A stretch of DNA of 64,000 bases from Pseudomonas baltica (GTDB lineage: Bacteria > Pseudomonadota > Gammaproteobacteria > Pseudomonadales > Pseudomonadaceae), in the NCBI RefSeq assembly GCF_031880315.1, contig NZ_CP134771.1, forward strand, positions 1,178,001 through 1,242,000, read 5' to 3'. Position numbers and translations under genes: made by a program. Below are positions 8,336 through 17,466 of this stretch, in pieces. Numbering within the stretch: the stretch's first letter is position 1; each line of letters opens with the position of its first letter. Below the pieces are notes generated by a model. That model was given only the letters and a program-made list of their open reading frames with translations, did no database searches and had not been told where the DNA came from.

Positions 8336-10672
8336 CTATCGACGGACGACCCAATACCGCACCAACGCCGGCAACAACCACAACGCCCCCACCATGTTCC
8401 ACAGCAACATGAACACCAGCATCAACCCCATATCCGCTTGAAACTTGATCGCCGAAAACATCCAGGTCGCCACCCCCGTCGCCAGGCATAAACCGGTGAA
8501 CAGCACCGCCCTGCCCGTCGATTTCAGGGTCTGGTAATAGGCTTCCTGCAACGGCAATCCCGCCTCGAGAAAATGCTTCAAGCGGCTGTAGATATAGATC
8601 CCGTAATCCACGCCAATACCCACCCCCAGCGCGACCACGGGCAAGGTCGCGACCTTGATGCCGATGCCCATGAACGCCATCAGCGCGTTGCCGAGAATGG
8701 ACGTCAGCACCAGCGGGACAACGATGCATAGCGTGGCTGCGAGCGAGCGGAACATCGCCAGACACATCAATGCGACGCACAGGTAGACCAGCCCCAACAC
8801 CAGGTTCTCGGACGAGCCGATCACTTCGTTGGTAGCGGCCTCGATCCCGGCGTTGCCGGCGGCCAGCAGGAATTTCAGGTCGGGGTGGTCATGCTGGGAG
8901 GCAAAAATATCGACGCTGTCGACCACTTGCGCGAGGGTCTGCGCTTTATGGTCGTCGAGAAACACCAGCACCGGCGCCAGCGAGCAGTCGCCGTTGTAGA
9001 GGCCGTCGGCGCGGGCCACGGCGCTGTTGAGCACCTGGGGGTTGCGCGACAGGGTCTGCCACTTGAGGCTGCCCTCGTTCATGCCCTTGATCGCCTGTTT
9101 GGCGACGGTCGCCAGCGACAGGGTCGACTGCACGCCGGGCACTTGGCCGAGGGTCCACATCAGGTCGTCGATAGCGGTGAGCGTGGCGTAGCTGGCGCAG
9201 TGTTCCGGCGCGGTCTTGACCATCACCACCAGCACGTCGGAGCGGGTGGCGTAGTGGTCGAGGATGAACTGGTTGTCGCGGTTGTAGCGCGAGTCGGCTC
9301 GCAGTTCCGGCGCACCGGGGTCGAGATCGCCGACTTGCAGGCGCTGGCCGTACCAGAGGCCGCCGATCAGCAACAGCAACGCCACGCACAAAGACCATGG
9401 CGCGACGCGGGGGCTCGCGCACCGAGCCAGCCAGCGCCAGAACGGCTGTTCGCGCCCGACATCCAGGCGACTGCGCTGCACGGCGCGGCGGCTGATGCCG
9501 GTGTAGGAAATCGCCACCGGCAACAGGATCAGGTTGGTGAACACGATCACCGCGACGCCGATCGCGGCGCCAATGGCCAGTTCGCGGATCACGCCGATGT
9601 CGATCACCAGCAGGGTGATGAAGCCTACGGCGTCGGCCAGGATCGCCACCATGCCCGGCACGAACAGCTGGCGAAAGGTGCGCCGCGCGGCTGTGAGTGG
9701 ATCGGCGGCGTCGCTGAAATGCAGGGCGATGCCGTTGATCTTTTGCACGCCGTGGGAAATGCCGATGGCGAAGATCAGAAACGGCACCAGCATCGAATAC
9801 GGGTCGAGGGCAAAGCCGGCCAGGTGCATCAGCCCCAGTTGCCAGCCCACCGCCACCAGCGTGGTCGCCAGGACCGCCAGGGTGCTGCGTAGGCAGCGGG
9901 TGAAGCCGTAGAGCAGCAACAAGGTGATGAACAGTGCGATGGCGAAGAACATCGCGACCACCGACAGGCCATCGATCAGGTCGCCGACCTTCTTGGCGAA
10001 GCCGACGATATGCACCTTGATGCGCGGGTTCTGCGTCTCGAAATGCGCGCGAATGCGGGTTTCAAGCTGGTGCGAGAACGCCTGGTAATCAAGCGAGAGC
10101 AGGCGCCCTGGCTGCTGTGGATCGGGGTAGGATTCGAGCAGCGGCACCTCGACGATACTCGAACGAAAATCGTTGGCTACCAGCCGCCCGACCTGACCGG
10201 ACCGCAGCACGTTGGTGCGCAGTTGGTCGAGACTGGCGGGCGACCCGTCGTAGTCCTGGGGGATCACCTGGCCGCCAGCAAAGCCTTCTTCAGTGACCTC
10301 GTTCCAGCGCACGCTGGGGCTCCACAACGATTTCAGGCCGGTGCGGTCGACGCCGGGCAGGTAGAACAGTTCGTCGTTGAGCTGGCGCAGGGTCTCAAGG
10401 TAGGCGGGATCGAAGATATCGCCCTGCTCCGCAGCCACGGAGATACGCACGCTGTTGCCCAGCTCGCCGAGGTCACTGCGGTGGGCCAGCATGTTCTGAA
10501 TGAACGGATGCTGCTGGGGGATCATTTTTTCGAAGCCGGTGCCGGGACGAATCTGCGCCGCCTGCCAGAACAGCAACACGCTGATCAGCGCGCACAGGGC
10601 GATGACCCAGGGCCGGCGGCTGAAGATCAGGCGCTCCAGCCAGCTGCCATTAACGCCCGCAGCGGCGCTCAC
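8336..10672 (-). CDS. MMPL/RND-superfamily membrane transporter
   Basis: 778 residues from a GTG at 10672 that overlaps the stop of the upstream gene by 4 bp (GTGA); upstream in-frame sequence to 10933 is antisense to that gene and not protein-like. It has the RND layout: one N-terminal helix (WVIALCALISVLLFW), a large periplasmic loop, a five- to six-helix block, then a second loop and helical block ending at a WVVRR tail. Such proteins move lipids, hopanoids or hydrophobic compounds. In other pseudomonads this type sits with YCF48-like, DUF1329 and DUF1302 genes; here only the YCF48-like partner is present. Confidence 0.85.
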   Translation of the reverse strand: MSAAAGVNGSWLERLIFSRRPWVIALCALISVLLFWQAAQIRPGTGFEKMIPQQHPFIQNMLAHRSDLGELGNSVRISVAAEQGDIFDPAYLETLRQLNDELFYLPGVDRTGLKSLWSPSVRWNEVTEEGFAGGQVIPQDYDGSPASLDQLRTNVLRSGQVGRLVANDFRSSIVEVPLLESYPDPQQPGRLLSLDYQAFSHQLETRIRAHFETQNPRIKVHIVGFAKKVGDLIDGLSVVAMFFAIALFITLLLLYGFTRCLRSTLAVLATTLVAVGWQLGLMHLAGFALDPYSMLVPFLIFAIGISHGVQKINGIALHFSDAADPLTAARRTFRQLFVPGMVAILADAVGFITLLVIDIGVIRELAIGAAIGVAVIVFTNLILLPVAISYTGISRRAVQRSRLDVGREQPFWRWLARCASPRVAPWSLCVALLLLIGGLWYGQRLQVGDLDPGAPELRADSRYNRDNQFILDHYATRSDVLVVMVKTAPEHCASYATLTAIDDLMWTLGQVPGVQSTLSLATVAKQAIKGMNEGSLKWQTLSRNPQVLNSAVARADGLYNGDCSLAPVLVFLDDHKAQTLAQVVDSVDIFASQHDHPDLKFLLAAGNAGIEAATNEVIGSSENLVLGLVYLCVALMCLAMFRSLAATLCIVVPLVLTSILGNALMAFMGIGIKVATLPVVALGVGIGVDYGIYIYSRLKHFLEAGLPLQEAYYQTLKSTGRAVLFTGLCLATGVATWMFSAIKFQADMGLMLVFMLLWNMVGALWLLPALVRYWVVRR

Positions 10673-11619
10673 GGTTGCACCGCTTCCACGGCGCCGGTGG
10701 CCGATGCCCGCAAGACGCCGTCCTGCCCGACCAGTATCAGCGCACCGTCGGCCGTGCCGGTGACGCCGGACAGCGCCAGGCGATCCGGGCGCTGCATCAG
10801 GCTGAACGTGCGGCCGTCGTCGGTGCTGCGCAGCACGCTGCCGGCATCGCCCACCAGCACCAGCGAGCCATCCGCCTGCAGGCTGCCGCCGCTCAATGAT
10901 GGCTGGTCGCCAGGTAGCATGACGACCTGCCAATGGTCGCCATTATCGGTAGACCGATAGACGTGACCGCGTAGACCGTAGATCAGCAGTGTGTTGACTT
11001 GGGTCGTCGCCAGTACACCGAACAGCGAGCCTTGATAGTCGAGGGGCAAGCGCTGCCAGACGCGGCCTTGATCGGTGGAGCGGAACAGACTGCCGGCTTC
11101 ACCGACAATGAACAGCGCGCCGCCTTTGGCAGCGGCGATGGCGTTGAGGTGCAGTTGTTCGGGGTTGTCGAGGGTGTCGCTGTGGTCTTGCCAATGGGCA
11201 CCGCCATCCTCGGTACCCAGCAACGCGCCGTAGGCACCGACGGCAAAGCCGTGCTCGCGATCCTGGAACCAGACATCCAGCAGCGGCGCCTGGCGGTTGC
11301 GGTCTTCGAACTGCAAGGTCCAATGGACGCCGCCGTCCTGGGTGGCGAGGATCTGCGCGTCATGTCCGACCGCCCAGCCGTGGTCGGCATCGACGAAGTA
11401 CAGCGCAGTCAGCAATTGCTGGCTGGGGACTGCCGGTGAGGGTTGCCACCGGCGGCCCTGGTCATCGGAATACAGCACGCTGCCGCGGTCGCCGACACTG
11501 ACGAGGCGGTTGCCGGCGTGGGCGACGTCGAGTTGCAGCAAGGGGGCCTGGGACGCGTGGACCCAAGATGGAGCAAGGGCCGCCAGTAGCGACCCGATGC
11601 GCAGGATGGTCTTGATCAC
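10669..11619 (-). CDS. Exported YCF48/BNR-repeat protein
   Basis: 316 residues from a GTG at 11619 with CAGGA upstream; this start gives a signal peptide (VIKTILRIGSLLAALAPSW, cleavage near VHA). The mature part is a beta-propeller of repeated GxVLYSxDxGRxWQ blocks (e.g. GSLFRSTDQGRVWQRL, GHVYRSTDNGDHWQVV, GSVLRSTDDGRTFSLM), the signature shared by YCF48/Hcf136 and sialidase-type BNR repeats. A GTGA overlap couples it to the MMPL transporter, so it is most likely that transporter's periplasmic partner. Despite the family name there is no link to photosystem II here. Confidence 0.8.
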   Translation of the reverse strand: MIKTILRIGSLLAALAPSWVHASQAPLLQLDVAHAGNRLVSVGDRGSVLYSDDQGRRWQPSPAVPSQQLLTALYFVDADHGWAVGHDAQILATQDGGVHWTLQFEDRNRQAPLLDVWFQDREHGFAVGAYGALLGTEDGGAHWQDHSDTLDNPEQLHLNAIAAAKGGALFIVGEAGSLFRSTDQGRVWQRLPLDYQGSLFGVLATTQVNTLLIYGLRGHVYRSTDNGDHWQVVMLPGDQPSLSGGSLQADGSLVLVGDAGSVLRSTDDGRTFSLMQRPDRLALSGVTGTADGALILVGQDGVLRASATGAVEAVQP

Positions 11620-11678
11620 ATGCGGTCCTGGGGAACAGGGAGGTCTATGGATTATTGATGCAGGACCGGCCTCTTCGC

Positions 11679-11759
11679 CGCCGAACGCGCACCCTTGGTC
11701 CCACAGAGTCGACTGGACTGGAGTCATACATCTGTGGGAGCAAGGGTGCGCATTCGGCG
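11679..11759. repeat. REP-like inverted repeat upstream of the YCF48/MMPL operon
   Basis: Arms 11679-11707 and 11731-11759 pair with only about two mismatches and carry the CCCACAGA/TCTGTGGGAGCAAGG core related to, but diverged from, the main REP class. It lies in the gap between pepN and the YCF48 gene. A second palindrome fragment (GGCTTGCCCCCTCACTACA) follows at about 11817-11836. Confidence 0.75.
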
Positions 11760-11840
11760 CCAATAAGGCCGGCGGGTGCTACAAAAAATCACGGTGTGCG
11801 CGATCACTGTGCAGAGGAGGCTTGCCCCCTCACTACAGGG

Positions 11841-14498
11841 TCAAGCCAAACTCTTGCTCACCACTTCATACACATCGCTCGACAACTCGCCGGACGCCAG
11901 AATCCGCTCCAGCTCGCCCTTCATCAGCGCCTGGCGCTTGCTGTCGTACTTCCTCCAGCGCGTCAGCGGCGCCAGTTGCCGCGAAGCGATCTGCGGGTTG
12001 AGGGCGTTCAGGCGAATGACGATATCCGCCAGGAAGCGATAACCCGAACCATCCGCTGCATGGAAGTTGATCAGGTTCTGCCCGGCAAAGGCACCAATCA
12101 CCGCGCGCACCTTGTTGGGGTTCTTGAAGTTGAACGCCGGGTGCTCCATCAGTGCCTGCACTCGTGCCAAACCACCCGGCAAGGTGCTTGCCGCCTGCAC
12201 GCTGAACCACTGATCCATGACCAGCGGATTGTCCTTGAAGTGCTCGGCGAAACTTTCCAGCGCCTTGGCCTTCTCCGCGCTATACGGCGAATTGACCAGC
12301 ACGGCCAGCGCGGTGAGGCGCTCGGTCATGTTATCGGCGGCATCGAACTGCTCCAGCGCGGCGGCCAGCACCTGCGGCTGGGTGGTCAGCATCAGGTACG
12401 ACAGGGCGATGTTCTGCAATGCGCGGCGCGAGAAGTGCTCGGCTTCGGCCACGTACGGGGTGGCCTTGGATACCTCGCGGTTGGCCTGATAACGGCGCCA
12501 CAATTTGTCGTGCAGCTGCTCGGCCAATTGCAGGCGGGCGAACTCGCGAGCGGCATGAATGGCATCGACGTCCGCCACTTCACTGATCTCGGCAAGGTAG
12601 GCCTCACCCGGCAACGAGAGCATTTCGGAGACCATGGCCGCGTCCAGCTCTTCGTTGTCGAGCACAGTGCCCAGGGCCGTAATCAGGCGCGGATCGAGCA
12701 CCAGCGGTGCACCGCTCTGGTACTGGCCGATCAGGTCCTGCAGCACCTGCACCGACAATTGCTGGCCAGCGTCCCAACGGTTGAAGCCGTCGCTGTCGTG
12801 CTGCATGAGGAACATCAACTGGTCGCGGTCGTAGGGGAAGCTGAGCTTGACCGGCGCACTGAAGCCGCGCAGCAGGGACGGCAACGGCTTGGCCTTGATG
12901 CCGACGAAAGTGAAGGTCTGCTCGGCCTCGGTCACCGACAGCACGCGAGTGGTGCCCGCCGCCTGCGCTTCGCCGCTCAGTTGCAGGGCGATTTCGGCGC
13001 CGCTGGCGTCCAGCAGGCCGAGGGCCACGGGAATCACGAACGGCAGTTTTTCGACCTTGTCCGGAGTGGCCGGGCAGCTCTGGCGGAAAGTCAGGCTGTA
13101 GGTCTGCGCGGCGGCGTCATAGTGCTCGCTGACGGCCAGACGCGGCGTGCCGGCCTGGCTGTACCAGCGCTTGAACTGGGTCAGGTCGACGCCGTTGGCA
13201 TCTTCCATGGCCTTGATGAAATCATCGCAGGTCACGGCCTGGCCGTCGTGGCGATCGAAGTACAGGTCACTGCCCTTGCGAAAGCCCTCGGCGCCCAACA
13301 AGGTGTGGATCATCCCGACGACTTCCGAACCCTTCTCGTAGACGGTCAGGGTGTAGAAGTTGGAGATTTCGATAAAGCTGTCCGGGCGCACGGCATGCGC
13401 CATGGGGCCGGCGTCTTCGGCGAACTGGTGGGTGCGCAGATAGGCGACGTCCTGAATGCGCTTGACCGTGGCCGAGTTCATGTCGGCAGAAAAGCCCGAA
13501 TCGCGATAGACCGTGAAGCCCTCCTTGAGCGACAGCTGGAACCAGTCGCGGCAGGTCACGCGGTTGCCCGACCAGTTATGAAAGTATTCGTGGGCGACGA
13601 TGGCCTCGACCCGCTGGTGCGCGGCATCGGTGGCGGTTTCGGCGCGGGCCAGCACGGCGCTGGAGTTGAAGATGTTGAGGCCCTTGTTCTCCATCGCGCC
13701 CATGTTGAAGTCGTTGACCGCGACGATCATGAAGATGTCCAGGTCGTACTCGCGGCCGTAGGCTTGTTCGTCCCAGCGCATCGATTTTTTCAGGCTGGTC
13801 ATAGCGTGCTGGCACTTGTCGATGTTCTCTGGTTCGACATAGATGCGCAGGGTCACGTCGCGCTCGGACTGGGTCTTGAAGGTGTCTTCGACGCACCACA
13901 GGTCACCGGCCACCAGCGCGAACAGGTACGCGGGCTTCATGAACGGGTCTTCCCAGGTCGCCCAGTGGCGGCCGTCGTCGTCCGGGCCGCTGGCGATCGG
14001 GTTGCCGTTGGAGAGCAGCACCGGGTAAGCGTTCTTGTCGGCGCTCAGGGTGGTGGTGAACTTGCTCATCACGTCCGGGCGGTCGAGGTAGTAGGTGATC
14101 TTGCGAAAGCCCTCGGCCTCGCACTGGGTGCAGAACATGCCGCTGGACTTGTACAGGCCTTCGAGCGCGGTGTTGGTCTCGGGGTGGATACGCACGCTGG
14201 TGTCGACCGTGAAGCGCTCGGCCCCAGGCTGCAAAGTCAGGCTGTCTGGGCTCTGGGTGTAGTCGCTGGCGGTCAGCTCGGCGTCGTCGAGCTTGACGCT
14301 CAGCAGCTCGAGCAACTGTCCGTCGAGCACCAACGGTGGCAGGCCTGCGCCGCGTGCCGGGTTGCGACGCATGACCAGCTGCGCATGGACCAGGGTGTGG
14401 TCGTCATGCAGTTCGAAGGTCAGGTGCGTCTCGTCGATCAGGTACTCAGGCGCCTGATAATCCTTGAGGTAGATCATTTTCGGCTGTTCGGTACGCAT
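11841..14498 (-). CDS. pepN: Aminopeptidase N
   Basis: 885-residue M1-family zinc aminopeptidase that removes N-terminal residues from peptides in the cytoplasm. Visible signatures are the exopeptidase motif GAMEN followed by KGLN, the zinc motif HEYFHNW with the downstream ligand in LKEGFTVYRD, and a C-terminal helical domain ending DVYEVVSKSLA. The ATG at 14498 is preferred over 14507 because AAGG sits 9 nt upstream of it and homologues start MRTEQPKM. It is the last gene of the minus-strand run that begins at nadK, 13 bp after the DUF2797 gene. Confidence 0.95.
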   Translation of the reverse strand: MRTEQPKMIYLKDYQAPEYLIDETHLTFELHDDHTLVHAQLVMRRNPARGAGLPPLVLDGQLLELLSVKLDDAELTASDYTQSPDSLTLQPGAERFTVDTSVRIHPETNTALEGLYKSSGMFCTQCEAEGFRKITYYLDRPDVMSKFTTTLSADKNAYPVLLSNGNPIASGPDDDGRHWATWEDPFMKPAYLFALVAGDLWCVEDTFKTQSERDVTLRIYVEPENIDKCQHAMTSLKKSMRWDEQAYGREYDLDIFMIVAVNDFNMGAMENKGLNIFNSSAVLARAETATDAAHQRVEAIVAHEYFHNWSGNRVTCRDWFQLSLKEGFTVYRDSGFSADMNSATVKRIQDVAYLRTHQFAEDAGPMAHAVRPDSFIEISNFYTLTVYEKGSEVVGMIHTLLGAEGFRKGSDLYFDRHDGQAVTCDDFIKAMEDANGVDLTQFKRWYSQAGTPRLAVSEHYDAAAQTYSLTFRQSCPATPDKVEKLPFVIPVALGLLDASGAEIALQLSGEAQAAGTTRVLSVTEAEQTFTFVGIKAKPLPSLLRGFSAPVKLSFPYDRDQLMFLMQHDSDGFNRWDAGQQLSVQVLQDLIGQYQSGAPLVLDPRLITALGTVLDNEELDAAMVSEMLSLPGEAYLAEISEVADVDAIHAAREFARLQLAEQLHDKLWRRYQANREVSKATPYVAEAEHFSRRALQNIALSYLMLTTQPQVLAAALEQFDAADNMTERLTALAVLVNSPYSAEKAKALESFAEHFKDNPLVMDQWFSVQAASTLPGGLARVQALMEHPAFNFKNPNKVRAVIGAFAGQNLINFHAADGSGYRFLADIVIRLNALNPQIASRQLAPLTRWRKYDSKRQALMKGELERILASGELSSDVYEVVSKSLA

Positions 14499-14511
14499 GG
14501 CCTGCATCCTT

Positions 14512-15309
14512 TTACTGGTGCACGGCGAGTTGATACGCCGTGTATTTGCGAATATTGATCACGCCGGTGTCGAAGATCAGGTATTGGCCCTTGATACCCA
14601 TCAGGGTGCCTTCGACGATCGGGGTCTTGTCCAGGTTGAAGCTGACGACTTTGGTCGGATACTCGCTGACCGGGTAGCGGATTTCCAGTGGCTCGACGTC
14701 CAACAGCGGCTGGATCGCCTGCAAGCCGAAACGCGCCTGAAGCATATGAATACCGGCGGCGCAGCTGTCGAACAACTGATCGCGCACGGCGACCAGGTCC
14801 ACGGCCTGGGCTTCGCCCTTGAGCAGCGCACGCCAGTTGGTGCGGTCGGCCACCTGGGAACGGAACAGGTCTTCGACCAGCCCGGATTGCTGACGGGTCG
14901 CCACGCGCATGATCGGCAGCGCCTGGCTGGCGCCCTGGTCGAGCCAGCGAGTCGGCAGCTGGCTGGCGCGGGTGATGCCGACCTTGATGCCCGACGAATT
15001 GGCCAGGTACACCACGTGGTCGGTCATGCAAAATTGCTCGCCCCAGCTCGGCTCGCGGCAGGTGCCTGCGTCGTAATGGCATTTTTCCGGAGCCATGATG
15101 CACACGTCACAGGACGCCAGCTTGGTCATGCACGGGTAGCAATAGCCCTGGCTGAAGCTGGTCTTGGTCTTGCGCCCGCAGTTCACGCAATGGATGGCGC
15201 CCAGGTATTCGAGGCGCACGGTCCTGCCGATCAGCGGGTTGACCGGAATACGCAGCTCGCCGAGGCGAAACTGGTACTGCACGGCGGCGTCCTGCAGCTC
15301 GGTGGCCAT
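14512..15309 (-). CDS. DUF2797 family protein
   Basis: 265 residues from the ATG at 15309 (MATELQDAAVQYQ...); the longer frame to 15414 would overlap the preceding gene by 61 bp. It contains a probable metal-binding Cys set: CVNCGRK near 40, YCYPC near 55, CDVC near 64, then C of EKCH and GTC. This is followed by a nuclease-like GIKVGITRA segment (a GIY-YIG-like pattern, weak) and the conserved DQGASQALPIMRVATRQQSG block. Biological role unknown. It lies between the YeaC-like gene and pepN. Confidence 0.8.
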   Translation of the reverse strand: MATELQDAAVQYQFRLGELRIPVNPLIGRTVRLEYLGAIHCVNCGRKTKTSFSQGYCYPCMTKLASCDVCIMAPEKCHYDAGTCREPSWGEQFCMTDHVVYLANSSGIKVGITRASQLPTRWLDQGASQALPIMRVATRQQSGLVEDLFRSQVADRTNWRALLKGEAQAVDLVAVRDQLFDSCAAGIHMLQARFGLQAIQPLLDVEPLEIRYPVSEYPTKVVSFNLDKTPIVEGTLMGIKGQYLIFDTGVINIRKYTAYQLAVHQ

Positions 15310-15353
15310 CTTGTTGACGACACCGCGCCCCAGCTCTTGCAAAGGTAGATCGG

Positions 15354-15614
15354 TCAATGGATAGCGTCCGACTTGAACAGGATGTTGGCGACCGGCGCCG
15401 ACTTGGAGCTGCATTCCTGCGGGCCCATGTAACCGGTGCGCTGGTCTTCGGGCAGGTTGTTCATTTCCCAGGCGATGACGGCCTGCAACGACAGTTCTTT
15501 CTGCTCTGTGGTGAGCTTGCGGCCGTCAGACCACTTGCCGATTTCGACGGCCAGCTTGAGGCTCTCGTAGATCTCGGGGGTGATGTTTTCGATCATGTGT
15601 GCAAACGAAGTCAT
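15354..15614 (-). CDS. YeaC-like DUF1315 protein
   Basis: 86 residues, starting MTSFAHMIENITPEIYESLK and containing GRKLTTEQKELSLQAVIAWE and EDQRTGYMG, the hallmark of the DUF1315/YeaC family. Its ATG overlaps the rhomboid stop by 4 bp (ATGA), so the two are translationally coupled. No enzymatic motif is visible and no function is established. Confidence 0.85.
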   Translation of the reverse strand: MTSFAHMIENITPEIYESLKLAVEIGKWSDGRKLTTEQKELSLQAVIAWEMNNLPEDQRTGYMGPQECSSKSAPVANILFKSDAIH

Positions 15615-16498
15615 TCAATGCTCCTCAAGGATGTGCCTAGTTTACGGCGTGCAAGCCAACCGCCCAAGAGCCCGCTGCAACAACCGACCAACAACCCGCC
15701 CACGTGGGCACCGTTGGCGATGTCACCGAAGCCCAGCAGGCTGACCAGCCCGGACAGGCACAGCAGCAGCCAGATCAGCATCATCACCAGCACACCGCGC
15801 GGCATGCGATAGGCCGGCGTCGGCGCCAGCCACTGGAACAGCCAGATGTGCCCGAGCAGGCCATACAGCACGCCGGACAGACCACCAAACAGGCTCGGCC
15901 CGCTGAACAGATACTGGATGACATTGGAGACGCCGCTGAACAGCAGGGTCAGGCCCAGCAAGTACCAGCGGCCCTGACGCAGCTCGATACGCCGCCCTAG
16001 CTCCCAGTACCACAACCCGTTCATGGCCAGGTGGAGGATGCCGAAGTGGATCAGCATCGGCGTGAACAGCCGCCACACCTGACCTTGCTGCAGACTCTCG
16101 GCCAACGGCTTGAAGTAGACGTAATCGCCGCGCAAGGCGAAATCCTGGAAGGTCAGCCAGTGCAGCGGCTCCAGGTGATCGCCCAGCAGGCTGATCGCGC
16201 CGACGATCACGCACAACAGCAAGATCGCCGCCGTCATCAGGCTGCCGCGTAGTTGCTGAGCAAGGCCGGGGCGGCTGCTGTGTTCGAGGGTCAGCGGAAT
16301 ATCGACGTCGGCATTGCCATCCGGGAATCGCCCGTACAGCTGGCGAATATCTTCGGCCATGCCTTCGTTGACGGCCCAGAGCACTTGCTGACCACCCTCC
16401 TCACTGACGCGATGGGGCACCTGCAGCTTGCGCAGCAGGCCGACGAAACCGCTCAAGTCGTCTGCCAACGGCACGCGTAATACGGCGACCGGGCTCAT
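15611..16498 (-). CDS. GlpG-type rhomboid intramembrane protease
   Basis: 295 residues from the ATG at 16498, which overlaps the preceding stop (ATGA). A soluble N-terminal domain of about 95 residues precedes six to seven membrane helices. Rhomboid motifs are clear: HFGILHLAMNGLWYWELG in helix 2, the catalytic serine in GGLSGVLYGL and the catalytic histidine in GAHVGGLLVG, so the Ser-His dyad is complete. It cleaves transmembrane substrates within the inner membrane; natural substrates in Pseudomonas are not evident here. Confidence 0.9.
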   Translation of the reverse strand: MSPVAVLRVPLADDLSGFVGLLRKLQVPHRVSEEGGQQVLWAVNEGMAEDIRQLYGRFPDGNADVDIPLTLEHSSRPGLAQQLRGSLMTAAILLLCVIVGAISLLGDHLEPLHWLTFQDFALRGDYVYFKPLAESLQQGQVWRLFTPMLIHFGILHLAMNGLWYWELGRRIELRQGRWYLLGLTLLFSGVSNVIQYLFSGPSLFGGLSGVLYGLLGHIWLFQWLAPTPAYRMPRGVLVMMLIWLLLCLSGLVSLLGFGDIANGAHVGGLLVGCCSGLLGGWLARRKLGTSLRSIE

Positions 16499-17466
16499 GG
16501 CGTGAGCTCCGGGCGCTGCACGTCGACCCACACGAACTTGCGCGGGTCGAGGGTGGTTTCCTGATCCAGCCGGTAGGCCACCAGCTTGCCGTACAGCACG
16601 GCGCTGTAGTCCAGGCACGCCAGGTTGGGGCGGATCGGCGCCGGTTGGCCGCTGCGCCAGTAATGGCCGACGAATAACAGCGGCTCATCGACGCCATAGC
16701 GCAGCAGCGCGCTCTTGTCGCTGGAGCTCAGCGGGGTGAGAGCCACCTGTTCAGGCAGGGCGTCGGGTTGGAACACGATGTCTCCATAGGTTTGTGGATC
16801 GTCTTCCCAGAACTTGGTACGGAAGAACGAGCGCGTCAGGCCGTCGCCGCCGGTCAGGGTCAAGCCGCCGGGCAAGCGCATGTCGGTGCCACGCAGCAGG
16901 CGGTCGAACGCGTTGGCGGCGAAGCTGTCGCGAATCGACGAAGCCTGGATCAAGGATTGATCGATGCAACCGTCGGGGTAGTCCTTGCGCAGTTGCTCGA
17001 TCACCCCACCATCCCAGCAGGCATGCACCGCACGGAAGCGACCGACATCGAGGAACAGCGGCATCGTGTAGAACCAGCCGAGAAAATCCTGCCAGTCACC
17101 GGGGTAGTCCTCGAGCTGGCGCAGGGTTTCGCCGATCAGGCGCAGATGCCGCGGGGTGTGTTCGCGCACGAAGGTCTTGCCACTGTGCGGATCGGCCGGG
17201 GTCACCCAGCCAAGCGCATTGAACTCATGGTTGCCCATGATGCAATGCGCCTGCCCGGCCTCGACCATGCCATGAACGATGTGCAAGGCCTCGCGGATAC
17301 GCGGGCCGCGGTCGATGATGTCGCCCAGGAACAGCGCCTGGCGCGACGGATGCCGCCAGACGCCCTGGGTCAGGCGATAACCGAGGGTATCGAGCAGATG
17401 CTCGAGGGTGTGGGCGCAGCCATGCACGTCGCCGATCAAATCGTAACTTCGCGCGGGATCAAGCAT
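16495..17466 (-). CDS. PPP-family metallophosphatase
   Basis: 323 residues from the ATG at 17466, sharing one base with the nadK stop. The PPP phosphoesterase signature is complete: GDVHGC near residue 14, GDIIDRGP near 56 and GNHEF near 89, with the later histidine in FVGHYWRSG. This marks a calcineurin-like, dinuclear-metal phosphatase related to ApaH and bacterial Ser/Thr protein phosphatases; the length and tail fit neither exactly, so the substrate (protein phosphate or Ap4A-type nucleotide) is open. Coupling to nadK is suggestive of nucleotide metabolism, but only by context. Confidence 0.85.
   Translation of the reverse strand: MLDPARSYDLIGDVHGCAHTLEHLLDTLGYRLTQGVWRHPSRQALFLGDIIDRGPRIREALHIVHGMVEAGQAHCIMGNHEFNALGWVTPADPHSGKTFVREHTPRHLRLIGETLRQLEDYPGDWQDFLGWFYTMPLFLDVGRFRAVHACWDGGVIEQLRKDYPDGCIDQSLIQASSIRDSFAANAFDRLLRGTDMRLPGGLTLTGGDGLTRSFFRTKFWEDDPQTYGDIVFQPDALPEQVALTPLSSSDKSALLRYGVDEPLLFVGHYWRSGQPAPIRPNLACLDYSAVLYGKLVAYRLDQETTLDPRKFVWVDVQRPELTP

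Noticed and set aside
10673..10933. N-terminal extension of the MMPL transporter
   Set aside because: These 87 codons are antisense to the YCF48-like gene, very Arg/Gly-rich, and lack a membrane or signal segment; the GTG at 10672 with a 4-bp overlap is the natural start.
11655..14558. 967-codon open frame on the plus strand, opposite pepN
   Set aside because: It is antisense to a complete aminopeptidase N with all catalytic motifs, has no domain-like composition, and arises from the high-GC codon bias of the real gene.
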